Positions 26,682 through 34,908 of a stretch of DNA of 64,000 bases are shown here, in pieces. Position 1 is the stretch's first letter. Every line of letters starts with the position of its first letter. The notes under the pieces are model-generated. The model worked only from the letters and a program-made list of their open reading frames with translations, ran no database searches and was not told the origin of the DNA. The position numbers and the translations under genes were made by a program. The DNA is from Paraburkholderia lacunae (GTDB taxonomy: Bacteria > Pseudomonadota > Gammaproteobacteria > Burkholderiales > Burkholderiaceae): NCBI RefSeq assembly GCF_003353175.1, contig NZ_QHKS01000004.1, forward strand, positions 310,001 to 374,000, read 5' to 3'.

Positions 26682-27294
26682 GTCCAGACTCCTCGAATGC
26701 GGCGCAGCAGCGTAGGCACCATCGGAAGAATTTTCATATTCCAATGTCCTATCCGCGAAAAAACGCCTTGTAGCCAAATCGAGCTGACGGACGAACGAAT
26801 GCCCTAATACGGGCTGCTGCGGCGAGTCACAGAACTAAATAAATATATAGTTGCCAGTCCTTCGACTGATGTCGACCGCGATTTCGCGATGTGCCGGAAT
26901 CAGTATTCACACGGCTGGAGATGCAGATTGTTTGCCCTGCGTTCTTGTTTTATAGGTCGGGGGCTCAGGATTTCAACCGGCGGCTTGCGGGCTTCTGCGA
27001 AAGCCGACGCAACAAGGCGTGCGGCGACCGTACAGTGCGCTATGATATCGCCATAACGCAGAAAATTGGCCCGCGCCAGGCACCGCCGAGGTGGCGGTGC
27101 CTGAATATGAGACCGGGCGTTCGCAACCCGTGCATTGTCAGCACCGTCTTTTTCATTGCGGCCGTGACGCTCATCCAACCGTTTGTAAAACCTGTCCCCG
27201 CAGGCCGCCCCCATTACGTGGGCTCGCTGTCTTCGAGGCCCCTTGCAATCTGCACCTGACAGAAAGCCCGACGATTTAGAAGGACGAATATCTT
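26682..27294. other. Intergenic region containing a strong hairpin
   Basis: No gene is recognised on either strand; the open frames are short and Arg/Pro-rich. It holds the perfect hairpin at 27,077-27,103 and presumably the divergent promoters of the small secreted protein (minus) and the H-NS-like gene (plus). The stretch 26,820-26,860 is AT-rich. Confidence 0.45.
27077..27103. other. Perfect 11-bp hairpin without T-run
   Basis: caggcaccgcc-gaggt-ggcggtgcctg: 11 perfect base pairs around a 5-base loop, about 190 bases upstream of the H-NS-like gene. No T-run follows on either strand, so a simple terminator is unlikely. It could be a 5' UTR structure, a dispersed repeat or a protein-binding site. 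Confidence 0.6.
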
Positions 27295-27636
27295 ATGGAC
27301 GAAAGGAAGCGAGATAGCATGATTGCGTATCTCCGCCGCCGCATGGAAGAGTTTGGTATCAAGCCGGAAGACCTGGCTTCGGCGCTGGCGTCCGAGCAAG
27401 CGGGGCAAAGCGCCGGACAAAATGCGGGGCGCTACCGGAGCGCCACGGGAGATACCTGGGACGGCCAGGGCGAAATGCCCCAATGGCTTAAACAGGCAAT
27501 TAGTGCAGGCCAAACAATCGACCACTTCGAATTGTCGACGACACCGGCGGCCACGCCGCCTGCAAAAAAGCGCGTCGATTGGCAAAACGACCCGTTTGCG
27601 GGAAGCCCGCTCGCGCGGCAGAGTCCGCGATCCTGA
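27295..27636 (+). CDS. H-NS-like DNA-binding protein
   Basis: A 113-residue protein with a short helical N-terminus (DSMIAYLRRRMEEFGIKPED) and a C-terminal H-NS-type DNA-binding motif (YRSATGDTWDGQGEMPQWL, then AGQTIDHF). This corresponds to the H-NS family pattern Y-x-x-x-G-x-x-W-x-G-x-G-x-x-P-x-W. The N-terminus is shorter than that of true H-NS, as in the many small H-NS paralogues of Burkholderia. It probably silences AT-rich or acquired genes. Ribosome binding site gaagga at 27,282. No operon partner; convergent with dmeF. Confidence 0.88.
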   Translation: MDERKRDSMIAYLRRRMEEFGIKPEDLASALASEQAGQSAGQNAGRYRSATGDTWDGQGEMPQWLKQAISAGQTIDHFELSTTPAATPPAKKRVDWQNDPFAGSPLARQSPRS

Positions 27637-27772
27637 TCGACCGCAGACGTAAAGTAAAAGACAAGTCGGCCTCGGTTGCCAGGCCGCGGCGAAAATTCGA
27701 TTCTGCGCCGGCGCACAGGCGAATCTTTCAGTACGCGGTCATCCACGCGTCCGGCTATGCGCCCTTCCTCCT

Positions 27773-27795
27773 TCCATGAATCACTTTTTCATGGA
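27773..27795. terminator. Hairpin between convergent genes
   Basis: tccatgaa-N7-ttcatgga: an 8-bp stem whose loop contains a T-tract, located between the H-NS-like gene and dmeF, which converge. Its position fits a bidirectional terminator, but there is no downstream T-run. Confidence 0.4.
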
Positions 27796-27815
27796 GGTGC
27801 GTCAGTTGTCGCGAT

Positions 27816-29114
27816 TCAGGCCGGCGCGCGCGGCGATTGCACTTCGACGGTGACATGCGAGAGCCCCTTGAAGCGTTCGAGCACCGCGTGATAGAAGCGC
27901 GAATCCCGCTGAGACTCACTGCTCGCAACCGACACGACGGCGCTCATGTGACCGGGCCCCACTCGCCACACATGCAGATCGACAACCTTGTCGCCACGGT
28001 CCTCGATGGCATGACGAACGTTGTCCTCCATGCGCCTGTCGGGATTCATGTCGAGCAGAATCGCGCCGGTGTCGCGCATCAGGCTATAGGACCAGTTCGC
28101 AATCACGAGTGCTCCGATGACGCCGGCCAGCGGGTCCATCCATAGCCAGTCGAACGTCCGCGCGAGCACGAGGCCCACGATGGCCAGCACGGAGACCGCC
28201 GCATCGGCGATCACGTGCAGGTAAGCAGAGCGAATGTTGTGGTCCCGCGTAGCCGCCTCGTGCATCTCATGCGCGCCGTGACCGTGCTCATGTTCCTCGA
28301 ACTCGATCTCGTGCTCGCCGTCCGCCATCCGCACAATGGCTTTGAAAGCGTGCGGCTCAGGAATGTCTTCCTTCGACTCCAGATAGCCACCACGGTCCGC
28401 CAGCGCAAATACCTGCCGCGCACCGTCCAGCCGGATGGTGGTGACAGACGCGACCGACGGGTCCAGCGCCGAATTCTCCGTCGCCGGCGTGATGCGAAAA
28501 ACGGGCGGCACGCCGTCCTCGAAAATGGACACGGCAAACACGCCGGACGAAGCAAAAACCTTCTGCCCCTCGTCCTCGCGACCGTGCTCGTCGTGACCGT
28601 GGCTGTGGCCGTGCCCATGACTATGGCTATGATCGTGACCGTGGTGGCCTCCGCTCAGCAGCCACACGCTCGCGAGGTTGACCAGCAGGCCCACTACGGC
28701 GATAGGAATCGCTTCACTGAAATGAATCGGTACGGGTGACAGAAAACGCGCAACCGCCTCGTAGCCGATGAGCACGGCAATCATGGCCAGCACGATGGCA
28801 CTCGTAAATCCCGCGAGATCGCCCAGCTTGCCGGTACCGAACACAAAACGGGAATCGGTGGCATGCCTGCGCGCATACGTATAGGCGAGCGCGGCAATCA
28901 ACATTGCGCCCGCATGCGTCGACATGTGGAGACCGTCGGCCACGAGCGCGAGCGACCCGAACACACTGCCGCCGACGATTTCAATCAGCATCATCGCGCT
29001 GCACAGCGCGATCACCGCCCACGTCTTGCGCTCGTTCTTCTCGTGACCGGCCCCCAGAAAGATGTGGTCATGCCCTGCGCCAAACGCGGCGTCCTTAAAA
29101 TCGATCTGATTCAT
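27816..29114 (-). CDS. dmeF: DmeF-type cation diffusion facilitator (Co/Ni efflux) with inserted domain
   Basis: A 432-residue inner-membrane metal/proton antiporter of the CDF family, longer than the usual 300 or so. The first five membrane segments include the HMSTHAG metal site, in place of HxxxD, near residue 65. A His-rich loop (GHHGHDHSHSHGHGHSHGHD) follows, then an inserted domain of about 100 residues (QKVFASSGVFAVSIFEDG to FEEHEHGHG), a second HIADAAVS-type site and a cytoplasmic C-terminal domain. It should export Co2+/Ni2+ from the cytoplasm. It lies 12 bases after dmeR and is regulated by it. Confidence 0.9.
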   Translation of the reverse strand: MNQIDFKDAAFGAGHDHIFLGAGHEKNERKTWAVIALCSAMMLIEIVGGSVFGSLALVADGLHMSTHAGAMLIAALAYTYARRHATDSRFVFGTGKLGDLAGFTSAIVLAMIAVLIGYEAVARFLSPVPIHFSEAIPIAVVGLLVNLASVWLLSGGHHGHDHSHSHGHGHSHGHDEHGREDEGQKVFASSGVFAVSIFEDGVPPVFRITPATENSALDPSVASVTTIRLDGARQVFALADRGGYLESKEDIPEPHAFKAIVRMADGEHEIEFEEHEHGHGAHEMHEAATRDHNIRSAYLHVIADAAVSVLAIVGLVLARTFDWLWMDPLAGVIGALVIANWSYSLMRDTGAILLDMNPDRRMEDNVRHAIEDRGDKVVDLHVWRVGPGHMSAVVSVASSESQRDSRFYHAVLERFKGLSHVTVEVQSPRAPA

Positions 29115-29126
29115 TTTCCGGCCGGC

Positions 29127-29402
29127 TCATTTGAAATAGGTGTGAACAACTTCAATGACCTGTTCGGTCGCGCTGCCACCTGACTCCTCGCCGGTATCCG
29201 CGTCGACCAGGTGGTTCCTGATGTGGTCCTCGAGCACAACGGCGAGCAGGCCGTTCATGGCGCCCCGGCAACTCGTAATTCGTTGCAGAACATCCGAGCA
29301 GCCGTGTTCCTGCTCGAGCGCCCGCTCGATGGCTTCGACCTGCCCCTTGATGCGGCGGACGCGGTTGAGGAGCTTCTGCTTATCCTGAATCGTGTGAGCC
29401 AT
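29127..29402 (-). CDS. dmeR: RcnR/DmeR-type nickel/cobalt-sensing repressor
   Basis: A 91-residue all-helical CsoR/RcnR-family repressor. The residues that bind Ni/Co in E. coli RcnR are all present: His3, Cys35, His60 and His64. It begins MAHTIQDKQKLLNRVRRIKG. It should bind the promoter when metal is absent and release it on Co2+ or Ni2+ binding. It heads the two-gene operon with dmeF, and its promoter region holds two G-tract inverted repeats typical of this family. Confidence 0.92.
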   Translation of the reverse strand: MAHTIQDKQKLLNRVRRIKGQVEAIERALEQEHGCSDVLQRITSCRGAMNGLLAVVLEDHIRNHLVDADTGEESGGSATEQVIEVVHTYFK

Positions 29403-29415
29403 TCCATTCTCCGTG

Positions 29416-29434
29416 TATAGCCCGGGGGACTATA
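29416..29434. promoter_or_regulatory. RcnR/DmeR-type operator 1
   Basis: TATAG-cccgggggA-CTATA: AT-rich inverted arms around a G/C tract, as in RcnR-family operators (arms flanking a run of about six G). It begins 14 bases before the dmeR start codon and would cover its promoter or leader. Confidence 0.65.
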
Positions 29435-29451
29435 TACCTTTTGGAGAATTT

Positions 29452-29472
29452 GTATAGGGGGGTGGGGTATAC
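29452..29472. promoter_or_regulatory. RcnR/DmeR-type operator 2
   Basis: GTATA-ggggggtgggg-TATAC: perfect 5-base arms around an 11-base G-rich centre, 50 bases upstream of the dmeR start. Paired with the first site, it fits cooperative binding by a tetrameric RcnR-family repressor. Confidence 0.65.
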
Positions 29473-29568
29473 GGATTCGCGCGACGAATCCGTTTTCAGG
29501 CGTTTTCTGAGGGGAATTTCGGGGGAAGTGTTTGCGGGTATCCGACGTATCGGCTCAACCGTCTCTCT

Positions 29569-29769
29569 TCAGACAGATGCCTCGCTATCGCGACGCTCAA
29601 CGAGAATCCGATTGGCCGCGTCCGTCCCGTCGTAAGCGGCCGGAGGCGAGGTGTCGAGGCGCATGGCCGCCGGAGGCGAAGTCACCGCTTTAACTCCATT
29701 GGCAATCCCGGGCGCGGCAACATAAGGAATAAACGCCGCTAGCGCAACTACAACGATGAAAGTAACCAT
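29569..29769 (-). CDS. Possible small membrane/secreted protein
   Basis: A 66-residue frame starting MVTFIVVVALAAFIPYVAAP, which is one hydrophobic helix or signal sequence, followed by a polar tail with the duplicated TSPPAA motif (VKAVTSPPAAMRLDTSPPAA). The ribosome binding site is weak (gagagg about 12 bases upstream). I do not recognise it. It is divergent from chrB. It could be a short Burkholderia secreted peptide or a chance frame. Confidence 0.4.
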   Translation of the reverse strand: MVTFIVVVALAAFIPYVAAPGIANGVKAVTSPPAAMRLDTSPPAAYDGTDAANRILVERRDSEASV

Positions 29770-30273
29770 GGCTGTCAGCCTCTCTGAATCCACCTTGTGA
29801 AACCCGGCGAAACAGGTTTTGCGCCGGGGACTCAAGGTCCATCGTGTGCCGGCCCCCGCAAAAGAATGCGCAGCACATATGCTTTGATTCTAGAAGCGGA
29901 TACCCCAGCGCTAAAGGCTGCTACCTCGATCAATTCGGTCTACGTCCATCGTCTGCCGGACAAATGGGGGGACGTCAAGAAACCGATTTTTTCGTACGTT
30001 ACGACGCCTTGCCTCCAGAGCGCGCTATTCGAATATTCCGCCGCGCCAGCCGCCTTTTCTGATGTGTCTGATCCCAATAGCGTTGCGGCACCACGTCCGG
30101 GAGACGCATTGCCGGCTGCCCAGAAGGCCGGAGCGGCCAGGGCGCTGAGGAGCTCCCGGGAGCTTCGCCGCCGCGGCAACCAGTCCGAGCGCGCGATTTG
30201 AAGTTCCGCTGAGCGCCATGGGCAGAGGGTCAAGCGCACCACCGTGGATGCCTGTCAATCAAAAAGAATATTT
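29770..30273. other. Intergenic region upstream of chrB
   Basis: About 500 bases with no recognisable gene on either strand. The last 60 bases become markedly AT-rich and lead into the chrB operator. Confidence 0.5.
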
Positions 30274-30307
30274 GTAAATTACTCTACATTTACGTAGTTT
30301 ACTTTAC
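30274..30307 (+). promoter_or_regulatory. chrB: Imperfect 34-bp palindrome directly before chrB: probable ChrB operator/promoter
   Basis: An AT-rich inverted repeat with GTAAA/TTTAC ends and inner CTAC/GTAG blocks ends exactly at the base before the chrB ATG. A -35-like TTGTAA (30,272) and a -10-like TAGTTT (30,295) spaced 17 bases apart would put the transcript start at or beside the A of the ATG. ChrB-type regulators are reported to bind imperfect palindromes in chr promoters, so an operator overlapping a leaderless promoter is the simplest reading. Confidence 0.6.
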
Positions 30308-31288
30308 ATGGATACCTTAACGACCTGGGCCGTACTGGTCCTGACCTTTCCTACCGAGAACGCCACCGCGCGCATGCGGGCGTGGCGGGCATTGAAAGCG
30401 AAGGGGTGCGCCGTCCTGCGTGACGGCATTTACCTGCTGCCGCATACCGCGGAACGCGAGGACATGCTGCACGAACTCGCTGGCAGTATCGATGAAGCCG
30501 GCGGCACCGCGCATCTGCTCCGTGCGCAAAGCCTGAACCCGTCGCAGGAAGCGGACTTTCGCGCGCTGTTCGATCGGAATGGCGATTACGCGACCTTTGT
30601 CGCGTCACTGGGCGCCTCGCGGAAAACGCTGGGAGGCCAGCCACCAGCGGAGGTTGCCCGCCTGTTACGTCGCCTGCGCAAGGACTATGACGCGATCCGG
30701 ACAATCGACTACTTCCCGGGCGCCGCTTCGACCGACGCCGAAGTCGCCTGGGAAGACTTCCTGGCGCTCGCGGATACGGTCCTGTCGCCGGGTGAGCCGC
30801 ATGCAGCCGAGCGGACCATCCGGCCGTTACGGCGCGACCAGTACCAGGCCCGCACCTGGGCAACCCGGCAACGGCTATGGGTCGACCGCGTCGCGAGCGC
30901 ATGGCTGATCCGCCGCTTCATCGACCCGACGGCACGCTTCCTCTGGCTCGCTTCGCCGGGGGCCTGCCCACCGGATGCACTCGGCTTCGACTTCGACGGC
31001 GCCGCCTTTACACACGTGGGCGAGCGCGTGACGTTCGAGGTGCTGGTCGTGAGCTTCGGTCTCGACGACGACGCCGCGCTTCTTCGGCTCGGTGCAATGG
31101 TGCACGCCCTCGATGTCGGCGGAGCACCGGTGCCCGAGGCGATCGGCTTCGAAGCGGTGATGGCCGGCGCGCGGCAACGCGCATTGGACGACGATCAACT
31201 GCTCGATGAGATGGGTCGCGTGCTGGATTCAATCTACGCACACTTTACGGCGAGCACAGGAAACAGCAACGTAGGGGGCCGGTCATGA
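30308..31288 (+). CDS. chrB: ChrB chromate-responsive regulator
   Basis: A 326-residue ChrB protein: an N-terminal region (WAVLVLTFPTENATARMRAW, LRDGIYLLP) and a C-terminal chromate-resistance domain (WVDRVASAWLIRRFIDP, FDFDGAAFTHVGERVTFEVL, VHALDVGG). It represses the chr operon until chromate is present. The start is fixed by the conserved TFPTENA segment. No ribosome binding site precedes it because the operator palindrome abuts the ATG. Its stop overlaps the chrA start by 4 bases. Confidence 0.93.
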   Translation: MDTLTTWAVLVLTFPTENATARMRAWRALKAKGCAVLRDGIYLLPHTAEREDMLHELAGSIDEAGGTAHLLRAQSLNPSQEADFRALFDRNGDYATFVASLGASRKTLGGQPPAEVARLLRRLRKDYDAIRTIDYFPGAASTDAEVAWEDFLALADTVLSPGEPHAAERTIRPLRRDQYQARTWATRQRLWVDRVASAWLIRRFIDPTARFLWLASPGACPPDALGFDFDGAAFTHVGERVTFEVLVVSFGLDDDAALLRLGAMVHALDVGGAPVPEAIGFEAVMAGARQRALDDDQLLDEMGRVLDSIYAHFTASTGNSNVGGRS

Positions 31289-32457
31289 CCACCGCGCCGG
31301 GCTTCAAGCTAGGCCAGATGATCCTTTACATGCTGCGGCTCGGCACCTTCGGTTTTGGCGGCCCGGTGGCGCTGGTCGGCTATATGCACCGCGACCTCGT
31401 CGAGCGCCGGGGTTGGATCGGCGAACAGGACTACAAGGAGGGGTTGGCGCTGGCTCAAATGATGCCGGGCCCTCTCGCCGCACAGCTCGCCATTTACCTC
31501 GGCTACGTACATTACCGCATCGTCGGTGCTACGGCGGCCGGCATCGCTTTTGTCCTGCCTTCGTTCCTGATGGTCGTGGTACTCGGCTGGGCCTACGCCC
31601 AGTATGGCGGCCTCTCCTGGATGCAGGCAGTGTTCTACGGCGTGGGTGCAGCGGTGGTCGGAATCATCGCGATGAGCGCGTACAAGCTGACCAGGAAGAC
31701 CGTCGGCAAAGACAGACTACTGTGGGCGATATTCCTGACGCTCGTGGTCGTGACCGTTGTCACCGAGTCCGAAATCGCGTGGTTGTTTATCGCGGGTGGC
31801 CTGCTCAACTGGTTCTGGCGTGCTCCGCCAAAATGGCTCGGCAAGGGCGGATTGAACGCGCTTGCCGTGACGCAGGTGCCGGGTGTGAGCGGCGTCCTGA
31901 GTGGTCTCGATCTGCCACTGCTCGGCCAGATCGGCCTTTTCTTCGCCAAGGCCGGCGCGTTCGTGTTCGGCTCAGGACTCGCGATCGTGCCGTTCCTCTA
32001 CGGTGGCGTCGTGACCGAACATCACTGGCTCAACGACAAGCAGTTCGTCGACGCAGTCGCCGTCGCGATGATCACGCCGGGGCCGGTCGTCATCACGGTC
32101 GGCTTCATCGGCTATCTCGTCGCAGGATTTTCAGGCGCCTGCATCGCCGCGCTAGGGACCTTCCTACCGTGCTATCTGTTCACGGTGCTGCCGGCGCCGT
32201 ACTTCAAGAAATACGGCAAGTTACCCGCTATCAAGGCGTTCGTCGACGGCATTACCGCCGCCGCCGTGGGTGCGATCACCGGCTCGGTGATTGTCATTGC
32301 GCGACGCTCCATCGTCGACTGGCCGGCCGTTGCGCTTGCCCTTGTGACGCTGGTGCTTCTCTGGCGCTTCAAGAAGCTGCAGGAGCCGGTGATCGTCGTT
32401 GCGGCGGCCCTGTTCGGTCTTGCCGTTTATCCGCTCATCCATTCGCACGCGATCTAA
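31285..32457 (+). CDS. chrA: ChrA chromate efflux transporter
   Basis: A 390-residue CHR-family inner-membrane protein with two homologous halves: FGFGGPVALVGYMHRDLV and later FVFGSGLAIVPFLYGGVV, with LAQMMPGPLAAQLAIYLGY and AVAMITPGPVVITVGFIGYL. It exports chromate using the proton-motive force. It overlaps chrB (ATGA), so the two are translationally coupled. Length is normal for the long-chain CHR family. Confidence 0.95.
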   Translation: MTTAPGFKLGQMILYMLRLGTFGFGGPVALVGYMHRDLVERRGWIGEQDYKEGLALAQMMPGPLAAQLAIYLGYVHYRIVGATAAGIAFVLPSFLMVVVLGWAYAQYGGLSWMQAVFYGVGAAVVGIIAMSAYKLTRKTVGKDRLLWAIFLTLVVVTVVTESEIAWLFIAGGLLNWFWRAPPKWLGKGGLNALAVTQVPGVSGVLSGLDLPLLGQIGLFFAKAGAFVFGSGLAIVPFLYGGVVTEHHWLNDKQFVDAVAVAMITPGPVVITVGFIGYLVAGFSGACIAALGTFLPCYLFTVLPAPYFKKYGKLPAIKAFVDGITAAAVGAITGSVIVIARRSIVDWPAVALALVTLVLLWRFKKLQEPVIVVAAALFGLAVYPLIHSHAI

Positions 32458-32495
32458 CGGCACGCGCGTGCGCGCAATCCACGAGGAACGTCATC

Positions 32496-33230
32496 ATGGC
32501 AACACGTCGTACCTTCCTGCAGGACACCGCTGCTGCCGGCGCAGGAATCTTGCTGGCCCAGGCGCACACCGCACGTGCCGCAGAGGAACCCGGTTTCACC
32601 GACAAGCTCACAGACGCGGACGGCAAATATGCCGCAGCACCACTGCCATTTGCGTACGACGCGCTTGAGCCCGTCATCGACGCGCGCACCGTCGAACTGC
32701 ACTACAACTTTCATCACAAGCCGGCTGTGGTTGCCGCGAACAAGGCCGAAGACGGCCTCGCGAAAGCACGGTACTCAAACGACTTCGCGCTGGTGAAGTT
32801 CTACGAGAAAGAACTTGCATTCCAGCTATCCAGCCACATCCTGCATACCATTTACTGGACCAGCATCTCGGGAAAAGGCGGTGAACCGAAGGGCGAGCTG
32901 GCAAAAGCAATCGACCGGAATTTCGGCTCCTATGCGAAGTTCAAGGCACAACTGGTTGCCGCGACGATTGCTGTCGAAGCATCCGGCTGGGGTGTCGTTG
33001 GCTACCATCCTGCGACGGGCAAACTCATGATCCTGATATGCGAGAACCATCAGAAGCTCACCGCCTGGGGCATCCAGCCCATCCTCATCCTCGACGTTTT
33101 TGAGCACGCGTACTACCTGAAGTACCAGAACCGGCGCAACGAATACGTCAACCAGCTTTTTAGCCTCATCAACTGGGACAACGTCGCGCTCAGGCTGCAG
33201 GCGGCGTTGCCTGTCCGGAGACTGACATGA
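32496..33230 (+). CDS. Fe/Mn superoxide dismutase of the chromate operon (ChrC-like)
   Basis: A 244-residue iron/manganese SOD-like protein with a Tat-type leader (RRTFLQDTAAAGAGILLAQ), so it should be exported. It keeps VELHYNFHHKPAVV (first metal His), SSHILHTIYW and QPILILDVFEHAYYLKY (Asp and His ligands, with Phe in place of the usual Trp in DVWEHAYY). Cupriavidus metallidurans ChrC is a SOD in the equivalent operon. It would remove superoxide formed during chromate reduction. Ribosome binding site gagga. Overlaps the next gene by 4 bases. Confidence 0.88.
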   Translation: MATRRTFLQDTAAAGAGILLAQAHTARAAEEPGFTDKLTDADGKYAAAPLPFAYDALEPVIDARTVELHYNFHHKPAVVAANKAEDGLAKARYSNDFALVKFYEKELAFQLSSHILHTIYWTSISGKGGEPKGELAKAIDRNFGSYAKFKAQLVAATIAVEASGWGVVGYHPATGKLMILICENHQKLTAWGIQPILILDVFEHAYYLKYQNRRNEYVNQLFSLINWDNVALRLQAALPVRRLT

Positions 33231-33655
33231 AATGGATCACGCGCGAACGTCCCAAGGTTGACCGGATCGCCTGCCCGTGGCTGATCGTCAGGTTCATCGA
33301 CAGGGACGCCGAGTTCCTTTACGTGCCGCGCGATGAGGTACTGCGGGTGGTGCAGGAGACAGGTGCCATTCCCTATGACGTGCCGAACGTCGAACTGGGT
33401 CACCACGGCGAACTGTGCAGCTTCGACGCGTTCCTGCACAGGTATCGGCTGACCGACCCGGCTCTGCTGAAGCTCGCGCAGATCGTACGTGGTGCGGATA
33501 CCAGCCGGCTCGACCTCGCGCCCGAGGCGAGCGGCCTTTACGCGATTTCCGTGGGGCTGTCGCGCCATTTCGCCAACGATCACGAACAGCTACGTTACGG
33601 CATGGTCGTCTATGACGCTCTCTACGCGTGGTGTCAGGGCGATGCGCACGCCTAG
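33227..33655 (+). CDS. Stand-alone ChrB C-terminal-domain protein
   Basis: A 142-residue protein corresponding only to the chromate-resistance domain at the C-terminus of ChrB: PKVDRIACPWLIVRFIDRDA matches the ChrB segment WVDRVASAWLIRRFIDP. It keeps a Cys/His-rich core (ELGHHGELCSFDAFL). No DNA-binding N-terminus is present. Function unknown; a sensor, a chromate-handling protein or a redox partner are possible. Translationally coupled to the SOD gene (ATGA overlap) and overlaps the MFS gene. Confidence 0.85.
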   Translation: MKWITRERPKVDRIACPWLIVRFIDRDAEFLYVPRDEVLRVVQETGAIPYDVPNVELGHHGELCSFDAFLHRYRLTDPALLKLAQIVRGADTSRLDLAPEASGLYAISVGLSRHFANDHEQLRYGMVVYDALYAWCQGDAHA

Positions 33656-34898
33656 GACAGCGGCCTTGACCGCAAGCCACAATGCGGCAATACGCCTGAT
33701 GCTGCCGGCTGGTGCCGACGCAAGCGCGTTACGGATCCTCATCGGTCGCGGATTGCGCGGTTTCTGTGACGGATTCGTCGCTGTGCTGCTGCCCGCGTAC
33801 CTGCTTGCACTCGGTTTCGGTCAACTGGACGTGGGGCTGGTCAGTAGCGCCACGCTGATCGGCTCGGCACTCGCGACGATCCTGGTCGGAATCTTCGCCG
33901 GGCGCCATCCGCTGCGTCGCATGCTCACCCTGGCGGCAGGCTTGATGGCCGCGACCGGCATGGGCTTCGCCGGACTGTCTGCGCTGTGGCCGCTGCTCAT
34001 TGTCGCGTTCGTCGGGACGCTCAACCCCAGTTCGGGGGACGTCAGTCTGTTCTTGCCACTGGAACTGGCGCGTCTCGCTGGTTCAGCCGCCGGCGATGCC
34101 CGCACGGCGATATTCGCCCGTTACAGCCTGGTGGGCGCGGTATCCGCCTCGGTAGGCGCTTTGGCGGCAGCGCTCCCGGGCTGGCTCGCCGCGCATGCGG
34201 GCCTGTCTTTGCTCGCATCCCTGCGTGCGATGTTCGGCGTTTATGCGCTAGTCGGTGTCGCACTGTCGTTCCTCTATCGCAGGTTGCCCGAACCTCAGGC
34301 GCACGACCGGTCGCGCAGCGCGCCGCTAGGTCCGTCGCGCGGGATCGTCACGCGCCTCGCGCTGCTTTTCAGTGTGGACGCATTTGCCGGCGGTCTGGTC
34401 GTGAACTCGTTGCTGTCGCTGTGGCTGATGCAGCGCTTTGGGCTTTCCCTCGGCGCGGCCGGGCAGTTCTTCTTCTGGGCGGGTCTGTTGACCGCGGGCT
34501 CGCAGCTCGCTGCTGTGCCCCTGGCGCGCAAGATCGGTTTGCTGAACACGATGGTGTTCACCCATATCCCGTCCAGCCTCTGCCTGATCGCTGCTGCGTT
34601 CGCGCCGTCCTTGCTGCCGACGCTGGCGCTATTGCTCGTGCGCAGCGCGCTGTCGCAAATGGACGTGCCAACCCGGACCGCCTACGTGATGGCAGTGGTG
34701 ACGCCGCCCGAGCGCCCGGCGGCTGCAAGCTTCACGTCGGTACCCAGAAGCCTCGCTTCGGCGCTCGGCCCCACGCTGGCCGGCGCGCTACTGGCAATGG
34801 GCTGGGTCGGCGCCCCACTTGTCGCCTGCGGCCTGCTGAAGATTGCCTATGACCTCACGCTACTGGGGGCATTCCGACGGGTGAAACTCACTGATTGA
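33642..34898 (+). CDS. MFS transporter of the chromate operon
   Basis: A 418-residue major facilitator with 12 predicted membrane segments and a basic loop after segment 2 (GRHPLRRML). The start is taken at ATG 33,642, overlapping the preceding gene by 14 bases; a longer frame back to 33,489 would be non-homologous sequence inside that gene. MFS genes are common at this position in chr operons, but the substrate is unknown (efflux of chromate, sulphate or an organic ligand are possible). Confidence 0.85.
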   Translation: MRTPRTAALTASHNAAIRLMLPAGADASALRILIGRGLRGFCDGFVAVLLPAYLLALGFGQLDVGLVSSATLIGSALATILVGIFAGRHPLRRMLTLAAGLMAATGMGFAGLSALWPLLIVAFVGTLNPSSGDVSLFLPLELARLAGSAAGDARTAIFARYSLVGAVSASVGALAAALPGWLAAHAGLSLLASLRAMFGVYALVGVALSFLYRRLPEPQAHDRSRSAPLGPSRGIVTRLALLFSVDAFAGGLVVNSLLSLWLMQRFGLSLGAAGQFFFWAGLLTAGSQLAAVPLARKIGLLNTMVFTHIPSSLCLIAAAFAPSLLPTLALLLVRSALSQMDVPTRTAYVMAVVTPPERPAAASFTSVPRSLASALGPTLAGALLAMGWVGAPLVACGLLKIAYDLTLLGAFRRVKLTD

Positions 34899-34908
34899 AT
34901 TTCGCACC

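Noticed and set aside
28215..28739. 174-residue plus-strand frame
   Set aside because: Antisense to the dmeF His-rich region and inserted domain; no independent support.
31413..33230. 605-residue plus-strand frame through chrA and the SOD gene
   Set aside because: Its first part is the Arg-rich +1 shadow of chrA. Only its end, from 32,496, is the real SOD gene with its own ribosome binding site.
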